From: Paracoccus sulfuroxidans
Lineage (GTDB): Bacteria; Pseudomonadota; Alphaproteobacteria; Rhodobacterales; Rhodobacteraceae
NCBI RefSeq assembly: GCF_007830335.1
Contig: NZ_VLKU01000002.1
Location: 372,001-436,000, forward strand
Direction of reading: 5' to 3'
DNA length: 64,000 nt
The translations under genes were made by a program, and so were the position numbers. Positions 42,632 through 50,782 of the stretch are shown here, piece by piece. A model generated the notes under the pieces. It was not told the DNA's origin and ran no database searches. It was given only the letters and a program-made list of their open reading frames with translations. Position 1 is the stretch's first letter. Each line of letters opens with the position of its first letter.

Positions 42632-44014
42632 GTGTTTCTGTCGGTATTCGACATCTTCAAGATCGGGGTGGGCCCCTCGTCCTCGCACACGATGGGGCCG
42701 ATGGTCGCCGGAGGCCGCTTCCTGAATGCCCTGAGGGGGCTGCCCTTCAAGGTGCATGGCCTGCGCGCCAGCCTGCATGGCAGCCTGGCCTTCACCGGCA
42801 AGGGCCATGCCACCGACCGCGCCACCATCCTTGGTCTTGCGGGCTTCCTGCCCGAGACGATGGATCAGGAAAAGGCCGAGGCCACGCTGGCCCTGAACCG
42901 CGAAACGCGGGTGCTGTCGCCCGAGGGGCTGGGCGATCTGGTCTTCGACCCCGAGCGCGACCTGATCTTCGACTATGACAAGGCGCTGCCGGGCCATGCC
43001 AATGGCATGGTGCTGATGGCGACCGATGCGCAGGGCGACGTCATTCACCGCGAGGTCTATTACTCGGTCGGCGGCGGCTTCGTGCTGACTGAGGCCGAAC
43101 TGGCCCAGAAGGGCGGCGAGACCCGGACCGAGGATGTCCCGCAGGTCCCCTTCCCCTTCAGCTCGGCCGCCGAAATGCTGGAATATGCGGCGAAATCCAG
43201 CAAATCCATCGCCACCATGAAGCGCGAGAACGAGCGTGTCTTCCGCGATGAGGGCAAGCTTGACGATGGCATCATGCGCATCTGGCAGGTCATGCGCGAC
43301 TGCATGGATCGGGGGCTGGACACCAAGGGCACGCTGCCGGGCGGGCTGTCGATCCGCCGCCGCGCCGCCGCCATCCATGAGGCGCTGAAGGCCGAAGCCG
43401 GGCTGAACCAGACCGCTCCCCATGTCATCAACGACTGGATGTCGACCTATGCCATGGCCGTGAACGAGGAAAACGCCGCCGGAGGTCAGGTCGTGACCGC
43501 CCCCACCAATGGCGCGGCGGGCGTCGTGCCTGCGGTGATCCGCTATTGGCTGGACCATGTGCCGGGCGCGACCCCGCGCCAGATCCCCGAATTCCTGCTG
43601 ACCGCCGCCGCAATCGGAGGGCTGGTCAAGCACAACGCCTCGATCTCGGGGGCCGAGGCGGGCTGTCAGGCCGAGGTCGGCTCGGCCAGCGCCATGGCGG
43701 CTGCGGGGCTTTGCGCCGTTCTGGGCGGCACACCCGAGCAGGTTGAAAACGCCGCCGAGATCGCGCTGGAGCATCATCTGGGCATGACCTGCGACCCGGT
43801 CGCAGGCCTTGTGCAGGTGCCCTGCATCGAACGCAACGGTCTGGGCGCGATCAAGGCGGTCAGCGCGGCCTCGCTGGCGCTGCGCGGCGATGGCAAGCAT
43901 TTCGTGCCGCTGGATGCGGCCATCGAGACCATGCGCCAGACCGGCCGCGACATGAGCGAGAAGTATAAAGAGACCTCTCTGGGGGGGCTGGCGGTCAACG
44001 TCCCGAACTGCTGA
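42632..44014 (+). CDS. sdaA: L-serine ammonia-lyase (single-chain, iron-sulfur)
   Basis: Deaminates L-serine to pyruvate and ammonia (460 residues). The N-terminal beta domain opens with [20 protein letters not shown]. The catalytic alpha domain includes [18 protein letters not shown] and the cluster cysteines in [20 protein letters not shown], then [20 protein letters not shown]. The C-terminal [17 protein letters not shown] is standard. It starts with GTG at 42632 after CAGGAG. Single gene, divergent from dusB. Confidence 0.96.
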   Translation: MFLSVFDIFKIGVGPSSSHTMGPMVAGGRFLNALRGLPFKVHGLRASLHGSLAFTGKGHATDRATILGLAGFLPETMDQEKAEATLALNRETRVLSPEGLGDLVFDPERDLIFDYDKALPGHANGMVLMATDAQGDVIHREVYYSVGGGFVLTEAELAQKGGETRTEDVPQVPFPFSSAAEMLEYAAKSSKSIATMKRENERVFRDEGKLDDGIMRIWQVMRDCMDRGLDTKGTLPGGLSIRRRAAAIHEALKAEAGLNQTAPHVINDWMSTYAMAVNEENAAGGQVVTAPTNGAAGVVPAVIRYWLDHVPGATPRQIPEFLLTAAAIGGLVKHNASISGAEAGCQAEVGSASAMAAAGLCAVLGGTPEQVENAAEIALEHHLGMTCDPVAGLVQVPCIERNGLGAIKAVSAASLALRGDGKHFVPLDAAIETMRQTGRDMSEKYKETSLGGLAVNVPNC

Positions 44015-44166
44015 CCCGTCGCCTCACGGCCTCTTGAACACAAGATGTTGCAGAAAATCGGCGTGGACCCGCAGATGATCGCGGGCACGCCCCATCGCCG
44101 CTTGCCGAAACAGGGCTGTTCCTGTAGCGATTTACAAAACAAAACCAGTGAACCGGGACAGACAGA

Positions 44167-45093
44167 ATGAAATTCCGCACGGCTTTTGCCGCATTGTCCG
44201 TGACAGTGGCCCTCGCCGCCTGTGGTGAGCTTCCGTTCCAGAAATCCGACGAACCGGCTGTGCCCGCGCATTCCGGCCCGCCCTCGGTCTCGCCCATCGA
44301 TCAGCCGATCGAGACCAGCGCCGAGACCGTGGCCGTCGCCACCGCCGAAGCCCGCACCATGGGCACCGCCATTTTCCGCGCCTCGGGCGCAGGCTGGGCG
44401 GTCACGGCAGGCGACAAGCTGGCCGTCTTCGAGCGCGCAGGCCAGCGCTCGGTCGGTGTCACTGTCCGCCGCATCACCTATGGCAATGGCGTCGAATTCG
44501 CGGGCGTGATGAACGGCGCGCCGTTCACGCTGAACGTGCAGGCCAATGAATGTCAGGCCGCCGATGGCAAGAAGCAGCCCTTCTCGGCCCGCGTGCGTGC
44601 AGGCAGCCAGCGCATGACCGGCTGTGCCGAAGCCGCGACCGAGGTTCCCACGCCGCAGGTCCGCGCCTCGTCCTCGACGCCGAAGCCGCGCAGCACGCCG
44701 AAGCCCGCAGCGCCGAAACCGGCCGAGACGAAGCCCGCCGAGACAACCCCGGCCGCGACCGAAACGACGCCGACGACCACCACCCCGTCGACGACGACGC
44801 CTGCCACCACGACCCCGGCAGTGACGACGCCCTCGACCACCGCGCCTGCCGCGACGCCGTCGACGACCACGCCGTCGACCGGTGCGGCCTCGACGCCTTC
44901 GGCAACCGGGACCAGCACGACCACGCCGGAGGCAAGCACGACGATCCCACCGGCCACCACCACTATGACGCCCCCGGCCACCACGCCCGAGGCATCGACC
45001 ACGGCCCCCGAAACGACCACTCCGGCCAAGCCGCCCGTCGTCCTGCCCGCACCCTCGTCGGATGCGGACAAGGCGGACGCCCCGGCCGAGTGA
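44167..45093 (+). CDS. Lipoprotein with Thr/Pro-rich tail in the yjb-type locus
   Basis: A 308-residue predicted lipoprotein: signal MKFRTAFAALSVTVALAAC with lipobox Cys19. Residues about 60-160 form a small folded domain (AIFRASGAGWAVTAGDKLAV, FERAGQRSVGVTVRRITYGN) with two cysteines at NECQ and TGCAE. The rest, about residues 165-300, is almost entirely Thr, Pro, Ala, Ser and Glu (TTTPSTTTPATTTPAVTTP), like a flexible wall- or sugar-binding stalk. I do not recognise the family. It is the first gene of a plus-strand set with YjbH and YjbF, so a role in exopolysaccharide export is likely by context. Confidence 0.82.
   Translation: MKFRTAFAALSVTVALAACGELPFQKSDEPAVPAHSGPPSVSPIDQPIETSAETVAVATAEARTMGTAIFRASGAGWAVTAGDKLAVFERAGQRSVGVTVRRITYGNGVEFAGVMNGAPFTLNVQANECQAADGKKQPFSARVRAGSQRMTGCAEAATEVPTPQVRASSSTPKPRSTPKPAAPKPAETKPAETTPAATETTPTTTTPSTTTPATTTPAVTTPSTTAPAATPSTTTPSTGAASTPSATGTSTTTPEASTTIPPATTTMTPPATTPEASTTAPETTTPAKPPVVLPAPSSDADKADAPAE
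44698..45030 (+). repeat. Degenerate Thr/Pro codon repeats
   Basis: About 330 nt built from ACG/ACC, CCG and GCC codons encode the Thr/Pro-rich tail of the lipoprotein. The unit is irregular (TTP, TTTPS, TTPA), so length variation between strains is expected. It also creates a long spurious reading frame on the other strand. Confidence 0.75.
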
Positions 45094-45178
45094 CGCCTTT
45101 GACACCCGGTCCCTGCCGCCCATCGGCCGGGACCACCCCCGCTCCAAAGGCGGACCAAGTTTCTGAGAGGACCCGCCC

Positions 45179-47380
45179 ATGCGCGCCCATTCACGTCTGA
45201 CCCGCCGCCTGATGGCCTCGACCCTGCCTGCGGCGCTGCTGTTGCTGCTGCCGCCTGCGGCTGGCCATACCGATCCGCTGATCGGCAAGGTGATGAACAG
45301 CTACGGCCTGCCCGGGGCCATCGACACGCCCACGGCCGAGATGCTGCCCGACGCCACGCTGGGCGCGACGATCAACTATTCCGACATGTCGCGGCGCAAC
45401 ACGCTGGTCTTTCAGGCCCTGCCGCGCCTGACCGTGGCGCTGCGCTATGCCCGCATCGACAGTCTGCAGCAGAACCGCGGCCACATCTGGGACCGCAGCT
45501 TCGACCTGCGCTATCAGTTCCTGGACGAAGACACCGAAGGCTGGCGTCCCGCCGTTGCCATCGGCCTGCAGGACTTCATGGGCACGGGCATCTATGGCGC
45601 CGAATATGTCGTCGCCACCAAGACCATCAACCCGCGCCTGCGCGTTAGCGCCGGTCTGGGCTGGGGCCGTCTGGCCAGCGTCGGCAGCATTGGCAATCTT
45701 GGTGACCGGCCCGGCCCCGATGAGAACGAGGGCGGCAAGCCCAACGTCGACCAGTGGTTCCGCGGCGATGTCGCACCCTTCATCAACGCCACCTGGATGG
45801 CCACCGACAAGCTGTCGCTGATGGCCGAGTATTCGGGCGACAATTACGCCTGCGAAACCGGCGACCGCGACAATTGCTCGCGCGAGGCATGGGTCAGCGA
45901 CTCGGATGAGCTGAAGAACCGCATCAACCTGGGCTTCAACTATGCCATCGGCCAGAACTACAGCATCGGCGGCTATGTGCTGGGCGGCAAGCAGTTCGGC
46001 CTGAACCTGTCGGTCGCGATGAACCCGCGTCAGGCGGCCTATCCTTCGGGGCTGGAGAAAGCCCCCGCCCCGGTGCGTCCGCGCGTCGCGCAAAGCGCCG
46101 ATCCGGATGGCTGGTCGGGTGCATGGTCGGCCGATCCGACCGCGCAACCGGCGATCCAGAAGGCACTGGGCGACGCTCTCGCGAAAGAGGGTCAGGTGCT
46201 GGAATCCATGGCGCTCGACGCCAACCGGGCCGAGGTTCGGATCCGCAACAACCGCTATATCCAGCAGGCCGAAGCCGTCGGACGCACCGCGCGTCTGATG
46301 ACCCGCGCCCTGCCACCCTCGGTCGAGACGCTGGTGATCACCTCCTCGGCGGGCGGCGTGCCGACCAGCTCGGTCACGCTGCGCCGCTCGGATGTCGAGC
46401 GGCTGGAGAACTCTGAGGCCGGGCAGATCGCCCAGGCCTCGGTCATGACCAGCGCCGATCCGCGCCCGGGCAATCTGGTGCTGACGCCCGAACTGTTCCC
46501 GCGCTTCCGCTGGGGCCTGAAGCCCTATGTCTCGACCTCGATGTTCGACCCGGATGAGCCCTTCCGCTATGAGCTGGGCGCCGAACTGACCGGCGAATAC
46601 GAGATGACGCCGGGCCTGATCCTGTCGGGCACGATCCGTCAGCGCGTGCTGGGCTCGACCAAGCAGGAAGCCCCTGGCGGCATGTCGGTCGAGGAATATG
46701 AAGCGCTCGACAGCGATTACGATGGCAATGTGCCGCGCGTGCGCTCGGACGGCCGGATGTATGCGGGCAACAAGAGCCCGACGATCCCGCAGCTGACGCT
46801 GGCCTGGTACGCCAAGCCCACCCCCGACGTCTATACGCGCGTCACCGTTGGTCTGCTGGAGCGCACCTTTGGCGGCGTCTCGACCGAGGTGCTGTGGTGG
46901 CCGTCAAACTCGTCGCTGGCACTTGGCGCAGAGCTGGACCGCGTCCGCAAGCGGGACTTCCGCGATGTCTTCGGCTTCCGCGATTACGAAGTCACCACGG
47001 GCCATGTGTCGGCCTATTATGAATTCTCGAACGGCATCACCGCGCAGCTGGATGTCGGCCAGTATCTGGCAGGCGACAAGGGCGCGACCGTGACGCTGAG
47101 CCGCGAATTCGCCAATGGCTGGCGCGTCGGGGCCTGGGTCACCAAGACCGATATGAGCGCCGAGGACTTCGGCGAAGGCTCGTTCGACAAGGGCATTTCC
47201 GTCTCGATCCCGCTGGGCTGGGCCACGGGCCAGCCGTCCATGCGCATGGTCGGCGGCGACGTCCGCTCGCTCTCGCGCGATGGCGGCAGCAAGCTGCGCG
47301 TCAACGGGCGTCTTTACGAAAAGGTCCGCGACAGTCAGTCGGGCCAGATGTACCAAGGCTGGGGGAGGTTCTGGCGATGA
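45179..47380 (+). CDS. YjbH-family outer-membrane exopolysaccharide protein
   Basis: A 733-residue exported protein of the YjbH/GfcD family, large outer-membrane proteins encoded with YjbEFG in enterobacteria and linked to exopolysaccharide export. The signal peptide ends in PPAAGHT. The family start is GLPGAIDTPTAEMLPDATLG, followed by many beta strands (TLGATINYSDMSRRNTLVFQ, LRYQFLDED, SNGITAQLDVGQYLAGDKG, VGAWVTKTDMS). Two hydrophilic inserts lie in the middle. Its stop overlaps the YjbF start (ATGA). The symbol yjbH is used for the Escherichia gene; orthology is by family, not proven. Confidence 0.9.
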   Translation: MRAHSRLTRRLMASTLPAALLLLLPPAAGHTDPLIGKVMNSYGLPGAIDTPTAEMLPDATLGATINYSDMSRRNTLVFQALPRLTVALRYARIDSLQQNRGHIWDRSFDLRYQFLDEDTEGWRPAVAIGLQDFMGTGIYGAEYVVATKTINPRLRVSAGLGWGRLASVGSIGNLGDRPGPDENEGGKPNVDQWFRGDVAPFINATWMATDKLSLMAEYSGDNYACETGDRDNCSREAWVSDSDELKNRINLGFNYAIGQNYSIGGYVLGGKQFGLNLSVAMNPRQAAYPSGLEKAPAPVRPRVAQSADPDGWSGAWSADPTAQPAIQKALGDALAKEGQVLESMALDANRAEVRIRNNRYIQQAEAVGRTARLMTRALPPSVETLVITSSAGGVPTSSVTLRRSDVERLENSEAGQIAQASVMTSADPRPGNLVLTPELFPRFRWGLKPYVSTSMFDPDEPFRYELGAELTGEYEMTPGLILSGTIRQRVLGSTKQEAPGGMSVEEYEALDSDYDGNVPRVRSDGRMYAGNKSPTIPQLTLAWYAKPTPDVYTRVTVGLLERTFGGVSTEVLWWPSNSSLALGAELDRVRKRDFRDVFGFRDYEVTTGHVSAYYEFSNGITAQLDVGQYLAGDKGATVTLSREFANGWRVGAWVTKTDMSAEDFGEGSFDKGISVSIPLGWATGQPSMRMVGGDVRSLSRDGGSKLRVNGRLYEKVRDSQSGQMYQGWGRFWR

Positions 47381-48039
47381 TCGGTTTGAAATCGCGGGCT
47401 GCTCTGGCTCTGGGAATGGTTGTGGCGCTGTCGGCCTGTGGCAATCAGGGCAACGATCGCGGCATCTATGGCACGCTGTTTGACGCCGCGCGCCAAAGCG
47501 CGGGCAGCCTAGGCAAGTCGAAAGAGGCCGCGAAACCCGCCGCCCCTGCCGACCCGAGTGCGATGGCCGCCGAGGCGCTGCGCGTGAACCCCGGCCCGCT
47601 GATCCTTGTCGGGCTGGAGAGCATGGGCTCGACCCAGGTGATGGCCATGACCGGCGAAAACAACGGCATGCGCACCTATATGACCAAGAATGAGCAGGCG
47701 CTGATCCTGCGCAATGGCATGCTGGTCGGCACCCGCGGTCTGGGCAATGATCTGTCGGTCGCCGAGGCGTCCTCTTCGGCGGCGCTGATCCGCGCCAGCC
47801 GCAGCGGCCAGTCGCAGCGGACGATGCGCTATTACTCGGGCGACGGGCTTGAGCGGCCGCTGCCGATGAACTGCACCGTCTCGCCAGGCCCGAATGCGGG
47901 CGTGATGCTGGAAAGCTGCGAAGGCTATGGTGCCAAGTTCCAGAACAACTATCTGGTTCAGGGTGGCCGCGTGACTGTCTCGCGCCAGTGGATCGGCCCG
48001 GCGCTTGGCTATGTCACCATTCAGGAGCTGCGTCCCTGA
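47377..48039 (+). CDS. YjbF/GfcB-family lipoprotein
   Basis: A 220-residue lipoprotein with signal ending VVALSAC. The YjbF core is visible: GPLILVGLESMGSTQVMAMT, MRTYMTKNEQALILRNGMLV, GTRGLGNDLSVAEA, then TMRYYSGDGLERPLPMNCTV. Made together with YjbH (ATGA overlap) and closed by a strong terminator. In enterobacteria YjbF/GfcB assists polysaccharide export; here no YjbG/GfcC gene is recognisable, and the Thr-rich lipoprotein takes the third place. Confidence 0.9.
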   Translation: MIGLKSRAALALGMVVALSACGNQGNDRGIYGTLFDAARQSAGSLGKSKEAAKPAAPADPSAMAAEALRVNPGPLILVGLESMGSTQVMAMTGENNGMRTYMTKNEQALILRNGMLVGTRGLGNDLSVAEASSSAALIRASRSGQSQRTMRYYSGDGLERPLPMNCTVSPGPNAGVMLESCEGYGAKFQNNYLVQGGRVTVSRQWIGPALGYVTIQELRP

Positions 48040-48063
48040 CGGGAACGCCCCTTCCGATAGATG

Positions 48064-48089
48064 AAAGGCCCGCCTTCGTGCGGGCCTTT
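48064..48089 (+). terminator. Intrinsic terminator of the yjb-type unit
   Basis: AAAGGCCCGC / GCGGGCCTTT (10 bp) with a 6-nt loop (CTTCGT), followed by TTC and preceded by the yjbF stop 24 nt earlier. The T-run after the stem makes this a clear plus-strand terminator. Confidence 0.9.
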
Positions 48090-48146
48090 TTCATGGTCTG
48101 TTTCCAGCGTGACGCGGGCCAGAAAGAAGTCGATTGGACAAAGAAA

Positions 48147-48172
48147 AAGGGCTGATCCGAAGATCAGCCCTT
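48147..48172 (-). terminator. Intrinsic terminator of the small Asp-tailed protein gene
   Basis: An 11-bp perfect stem AAGGGCTGATC / GATCAGCCCTT with a stable TTCG loop on the minus strand, followed there by TTTCTTTG. It lies 24 nt beyond the stop of the gene at 48196-48414. Confidence 0.92.
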
Positions 48173-48195
48173 ATACCAAAATTCCTTGCGGAAAA

Positions 48196-48414
48196 TTAGT
48201 TGGTGGTGTCGTCATCGTCGTCGTCGTCCGAAGCGACGGCAGCGATCACGCCCAGCAGCAGCAGGGCGGGAACAACGAGGCCAGCGTTCGACGAAGCGGG
48301 CTTCTCGTCAACGACGACCGGCTCAACTTCGACGACGGGGGCAACGTAGCCACCAGCGAGAGCCGACGATGCCGTCAGGCCCAGGGCCAGGGCGAAAGTA
48401 GCAAATTTGGTCAT
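48196..48414 (-). CDS. Small exported protein with poly-Asp end
   Basis: A 72-residue protein: signal peptide MTKFATFALALGLTASSALA, a short Val/Pro/Glu-rich stretch (VAPVVEVEPVVVDEKPAS), one hydrophobic segment (GLVVPALLLLGVIAAVA), and the tail SDDDDDDDTTN. Similar small proteins are common in Rhodobacteraceae but uncharacterised. GGAG lies 7 nt before ATG 48414, which I prefer over the ATG at 48420. It has its own strong terminator and faces the YjbH/YjbF genes, so a role like that of the small secreted YjbE is conceivable but unproven. Confidence 0.8.
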   Translation of the reverse strand: MTKFATFALALGLTASSALAGGYVAPVVEVEPVVVDEKPASSNAGLVVPALLLLGVIAAVASDDDDDDDTTN

Positions 48415-48588
48415 GATCATGCTCCGTTCAGTACTTTGAAGGCTGCCATTTCGGGCAACATCGCAGCGACATTCGCATAATCCCAAGGGCTTGGAAAGCG
48501 GTCTTGATTGCGCCCTTGCCCGCGATGGCTGCAACTGTTGCATAATAGCCAACACCCTGAGCAGAGGCAAATTTCTGCCACTTCGCCG

Positions 48589-48612
48589 GATCTGCCTGCT
48601 ATCGGGCAGATC
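48589..48612 (-). other. Stem-loop downstream of znuB
   Basis: GATCTGCC / GGCAGATC (8 bp) with an 8-nt loop, 18 nt past the znuB stop. Outer bases (CCG / CGG with one bulge) may extend it. There is no T-run, so it may be a weak or Rho-assisted end of the zur-znuC-znuB transcript. Confidence 0.45.
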
Positions 48613-48629
48613 ACCGGCCCGTGTCTGCC

Positions 48630-49412
48630 TCAGCGCCGGTAAGTCACGAGAGACAAAGCATAAATCATCGCGGCAACCACCACGATCGAGGGCCCTGCGG
48701 GGGTGTCCAGACGCAGACTGCCCCACAGCCCCCCCAGAACCGAGATAATACCTGCCAGCGTGGCGAAACCAACCATCTGCTCGGGCGTTCTCGAGAATCC
48801 TCGCGCGGCGGCGGCTGGAACAATCAGCATGGCCGAAATCAGCAGCGCGCCCACGATGCGAATCGCAATCGCGACCACAACCGCAAGCGCCAAGGACAGG
48901 ATAAGTCTTTCGAATTTCGGATCGATTCCCGAGGCCATGGCCAGTTCCTCGTTCACCGTCGCTGCGATCAGCCGCTGCCAGCGCCAGATCAGCAGCGCCA
49001 GAACCAGCGCCGCACCGCCCCAGATCCAGACCAGATCGTCCTTTCCGACCGCCAGAATGTCGCCAAACAGGAAGGCGTCCAGATCGACTCGCAGCCCCGG
49101 CACGAAGCTGACCGCGACCAGACCCACCGCCAGCGCGGAATGCGCCAGCACCCCCAGCACCGTGTCCATCGACTGCCCGCGCCCGGTCAGCCAGGCGACC
49201 AGCAGCGCCATCCCGACCGCCACCGCCAGCGTGCCCAGATACAGCGGAAAGGCGAAGGCAAAGCTAAGCGCGACGCCCAGAATCGCCGCATGCGAGGTCG
49301 AATCGCCGAAATAGGCCATGCGCCGCCAGACCACGAAAGAGCCAAGCGCGCCCGTCGCCATGACCAGCCCCAGACCGGCCAGCGCGGCGCGAACCATGAA
49401 ATCATCAAGCAT
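48630..49412 (-). CDS. znuB: Zinc ABC transporter permease ZnuB
   Basis: The membrane subunit (260 residues) of the high-affinity zinc importer. About eight hydrophobic helices, with the family stretch WRRMAYFGDSTSHAAILGVA early on, then MDTVLGVLAHSALAVGLVAV and ILSLALAVVVAIAIRIVGAL, ending with a helix rich in Val/Ile. It lies 12 nt after znuC. The manganese-type permeases look similar, but the Zur gene in the same unit supports zinc. Confidence 0.94.
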   Translation of the reverse strand: MLDDFMVRAALAGLGLVMATGALGSFVVWRRMAYFGDSTSHAAILGVALSFAFAFPLYLGTLAVAVGMALLVAWLTGRGQSMDTVLGVLAHSALAVGLVAVSFVPGLRVDLDAFLFGDILAVGKDDLVWIWGGAALVLALLIWRWQRLIAATVNEELAMASGIDPKFERLILSLALAVVVAIAIRIVGALLISAMLIVPAAAARGFSRTPEQMVGFATLAGIISVLGGLWGSLRLDTPAGPSIVVVAAMIYALSLVTYRR

Positions 49413-49424
49413 CTGTGCGGCCCG

Positions 49425-50201
49425 TCAATGGTGGTGATGATGGTGGTGATCATGCCCGGCACCTGTGCCGACATGATCGTGGTCGTGGTCATGGTGATGC
49501 TCGTAAAGCGCCAGCATGCCTTGCGAATCGGCCCCGAACATCGCGCGATAGGCCGGGGCGGCGCTGACCGCCTGCGGCGTGCCCTCGCAACAGATATGGC
49601 CGTTCAGGCAGATGACCCGATCCGAGGCGCGCATCACCACCAGAAGATCGTGGCTGACCATCAGAACAGCGGCGCCGGTCTGGCTGCGGACCTCTTCGAT
49701 CAGCTTGTAGAAGCCCACCATGCCCGGCTGGTCCAGCCCTTGAGTCGGCTCATCCAGCACCAGCAGTTGCGGATCATTCAGCAGCGCGCGGGCCAGCAGC
49801 ACCCGTTGGAACTGCCCGCCCGACAGCGCCGAGATCTGGCGCGATTCTAGCCCCGGCACGCCTGTCCGCGCCAGTTCGGCCGCCGCGCGCTCATCGCTGA
49901 CGCGGACCGGCAGCGACAGAAAGCGGCGCACGGTCATCGGCAGCGCCTGCTCGATATGCACCCGCTGCGGGACATAGCCGATACGCAGGCCCGGCTTGCG
50001 CTCGACCCGCCCGGCGGCCAGCGGCACATGGCCCAGAAGCGCGCGCACCAATGTCGACTTGCCCGAGCCATTGGGCCCTACCACGGTGACGATCTCGGCC
50101 GGGCGAATGGCGAAATCCACATGGGCCAACACCGGCACTTCGGCGCCGGACGGGCGCACGGTCAGGTCAGTGGCATGGATCAAAGGGGTGGCATCGGTCA
50201 T
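49425..50201 (-). CDS. znuC: Zinc ABC transporter ATPase ZnuC with His-rich tail
   Basis: The ATPase of the zinc importer (258 residues). Walker A GPNGSGKST, signature LSGGQFQRVLLARALL, Walker B LLVLDEPTQGLD and the switch His in MVSHDLLVV are all present. The C-terminus is unusual: YEHHHDHDHDHVGTGAGHD followed by a run of His. Such a cytoplasmic tail could bind zinc and slow import when zinc is plentiful. The ATG at 50201 overlaps the zur stop (ATGA); upstream in-frame codons to 50240 lie in zur. Confidence 0.95.
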   Translation of the reverse strand: MTDATPLIHATDLTVRPSGAEVPVLAHVDFAIRPAEIVTVVGPNGSGKSTLVRALLGHVPLAAGRVERKPGLRIGYVPQRVHIEQALPMTVRRFLSLPVRVSDERAAAELARTGVPGLESRQISALSGGQFQRVLLARALLNDPQLLVLDEPTQGLDQPGMVGFYKLIEEVRSQTGAAVLMVSHDLLVVMRASDRVICLNGHICCEGTPQAVSAAPAYRAMFGADSQGMLALYEHHHDHDHDHVGTGAGHDHHHHHHH

Positions 50202-50701
50202 GCGCGCGCCTCCGCCCCGGCTGCCACGCATTGCGAGCAAAGGCCGAGGATCTCGACAGTCGTGCGCTCGACCGTGAAGCGATTGCTGGTCGCCAGCCCG
50301 CCGATGGCGGCGCGCAGGTCGGACGACCCGGTCTCGGCCACCTTGTCGCAGCCGCGGCAGATCAGGAAAACCGGCGAATGATCCTTCTGCGGCGAGAGGC
50401 AGGCGGCATAGGCATTCAGCCGCTGCACCCGATGCACAAGCCCATGATTCACAAGGAATTCCAGCGCCCGATAGGCAACCGGAGGCTGGCTGCCGAAACC
50501 CTCGGCCGAGAGGCGCTGCAACACATCATAGGCCCCCATGGCCCGATGCGATTCCAGCAGGATTTCCAGCGTGCGGCGGCGCACGGGCGTCAGGCGCGCG
50601 CCCTCGGCCTCAAGGCGCGTCAGCGCATGCTCCAGCACGGCGCCCGAGCAGGCGTCATGGTCGTGATCGTGGAAAGGGTCCGGATCGGGGGGCGTTGGCA
50701 T
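50198..50701 (-). CDS. zur: Zinc uptake regulator Zur (Fur family)
   Basis: A 167-residue Fur-family repressor. The DNA-binding part includes RLTPVRRRTLEILLESHRAM and GSQPPVAYRALEFLVNHGLV. The structural zinc site is formed by CRGC and CSQC pairs (FLICRGCDKV, LGLCSQCVAA). The N-terminus is His/Asp-rich (DPFHDHDHDACSG), which is not usual. It heads the zur-znuC-znuB unit and is divergent from znuA, and a Zur-type palindrome lies between them, consistent with control of both directions and of itself. Confidence 0.95.
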   Translation of the reverse strand: MPTPPDPDPFHDHDHDACSGAVLEHALTRLEAEGARLTPVRRRTLEILLESHRAMGAYDVLQRLSAEGFGSQPPVAYRALEFLVNHGLVHRVQRLNAYAACLSPQKDHSPVFLICRGCDKVAETGSSDLRAAIGGLATSNRFTVERTTVEILGLCSQCVAAGAEARA

Positions 50702-50730
50702 AATGTTATATCATCACAATTAACTTGACC

Positions 50731-50745
50731 TGTTACGGTATAACA
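50731..50745. promoter_or_regulatory. Zur-type operator between zur and znuA
   Basis: The 15-nt dyad TGTTACGGTATAACA (arms TGTTA and TAACA) is centred in the 81-nt zur-znuA gap. A second, half-conserved copy (ATGTTATATCAT) lies at 50703-50714, just upstream of zur. Both resemble the GTTATA-type Zur boxes of alphaproteobacteria. Confidence 0.75.
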
Positions 50746-50782
50746 TAAATAGTCGCGGCTCATCCGCAAGTGAGTATTTCAG

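Noticed and set aside
44553-45194. Minus-strand Val/Gly-rich frame opposite the Thr-rich lipoprotein
   Set aside because: It is the reverse reading of the Thr/Pro codon repeats and has no start context.
43774-45288. Minus-strand Arg/Gly-rich frame of 504 codons
   Set aside because: Low-complexity antisense of sdaA, the lipoprotein and the yjbH start; no ribosome site or homology.
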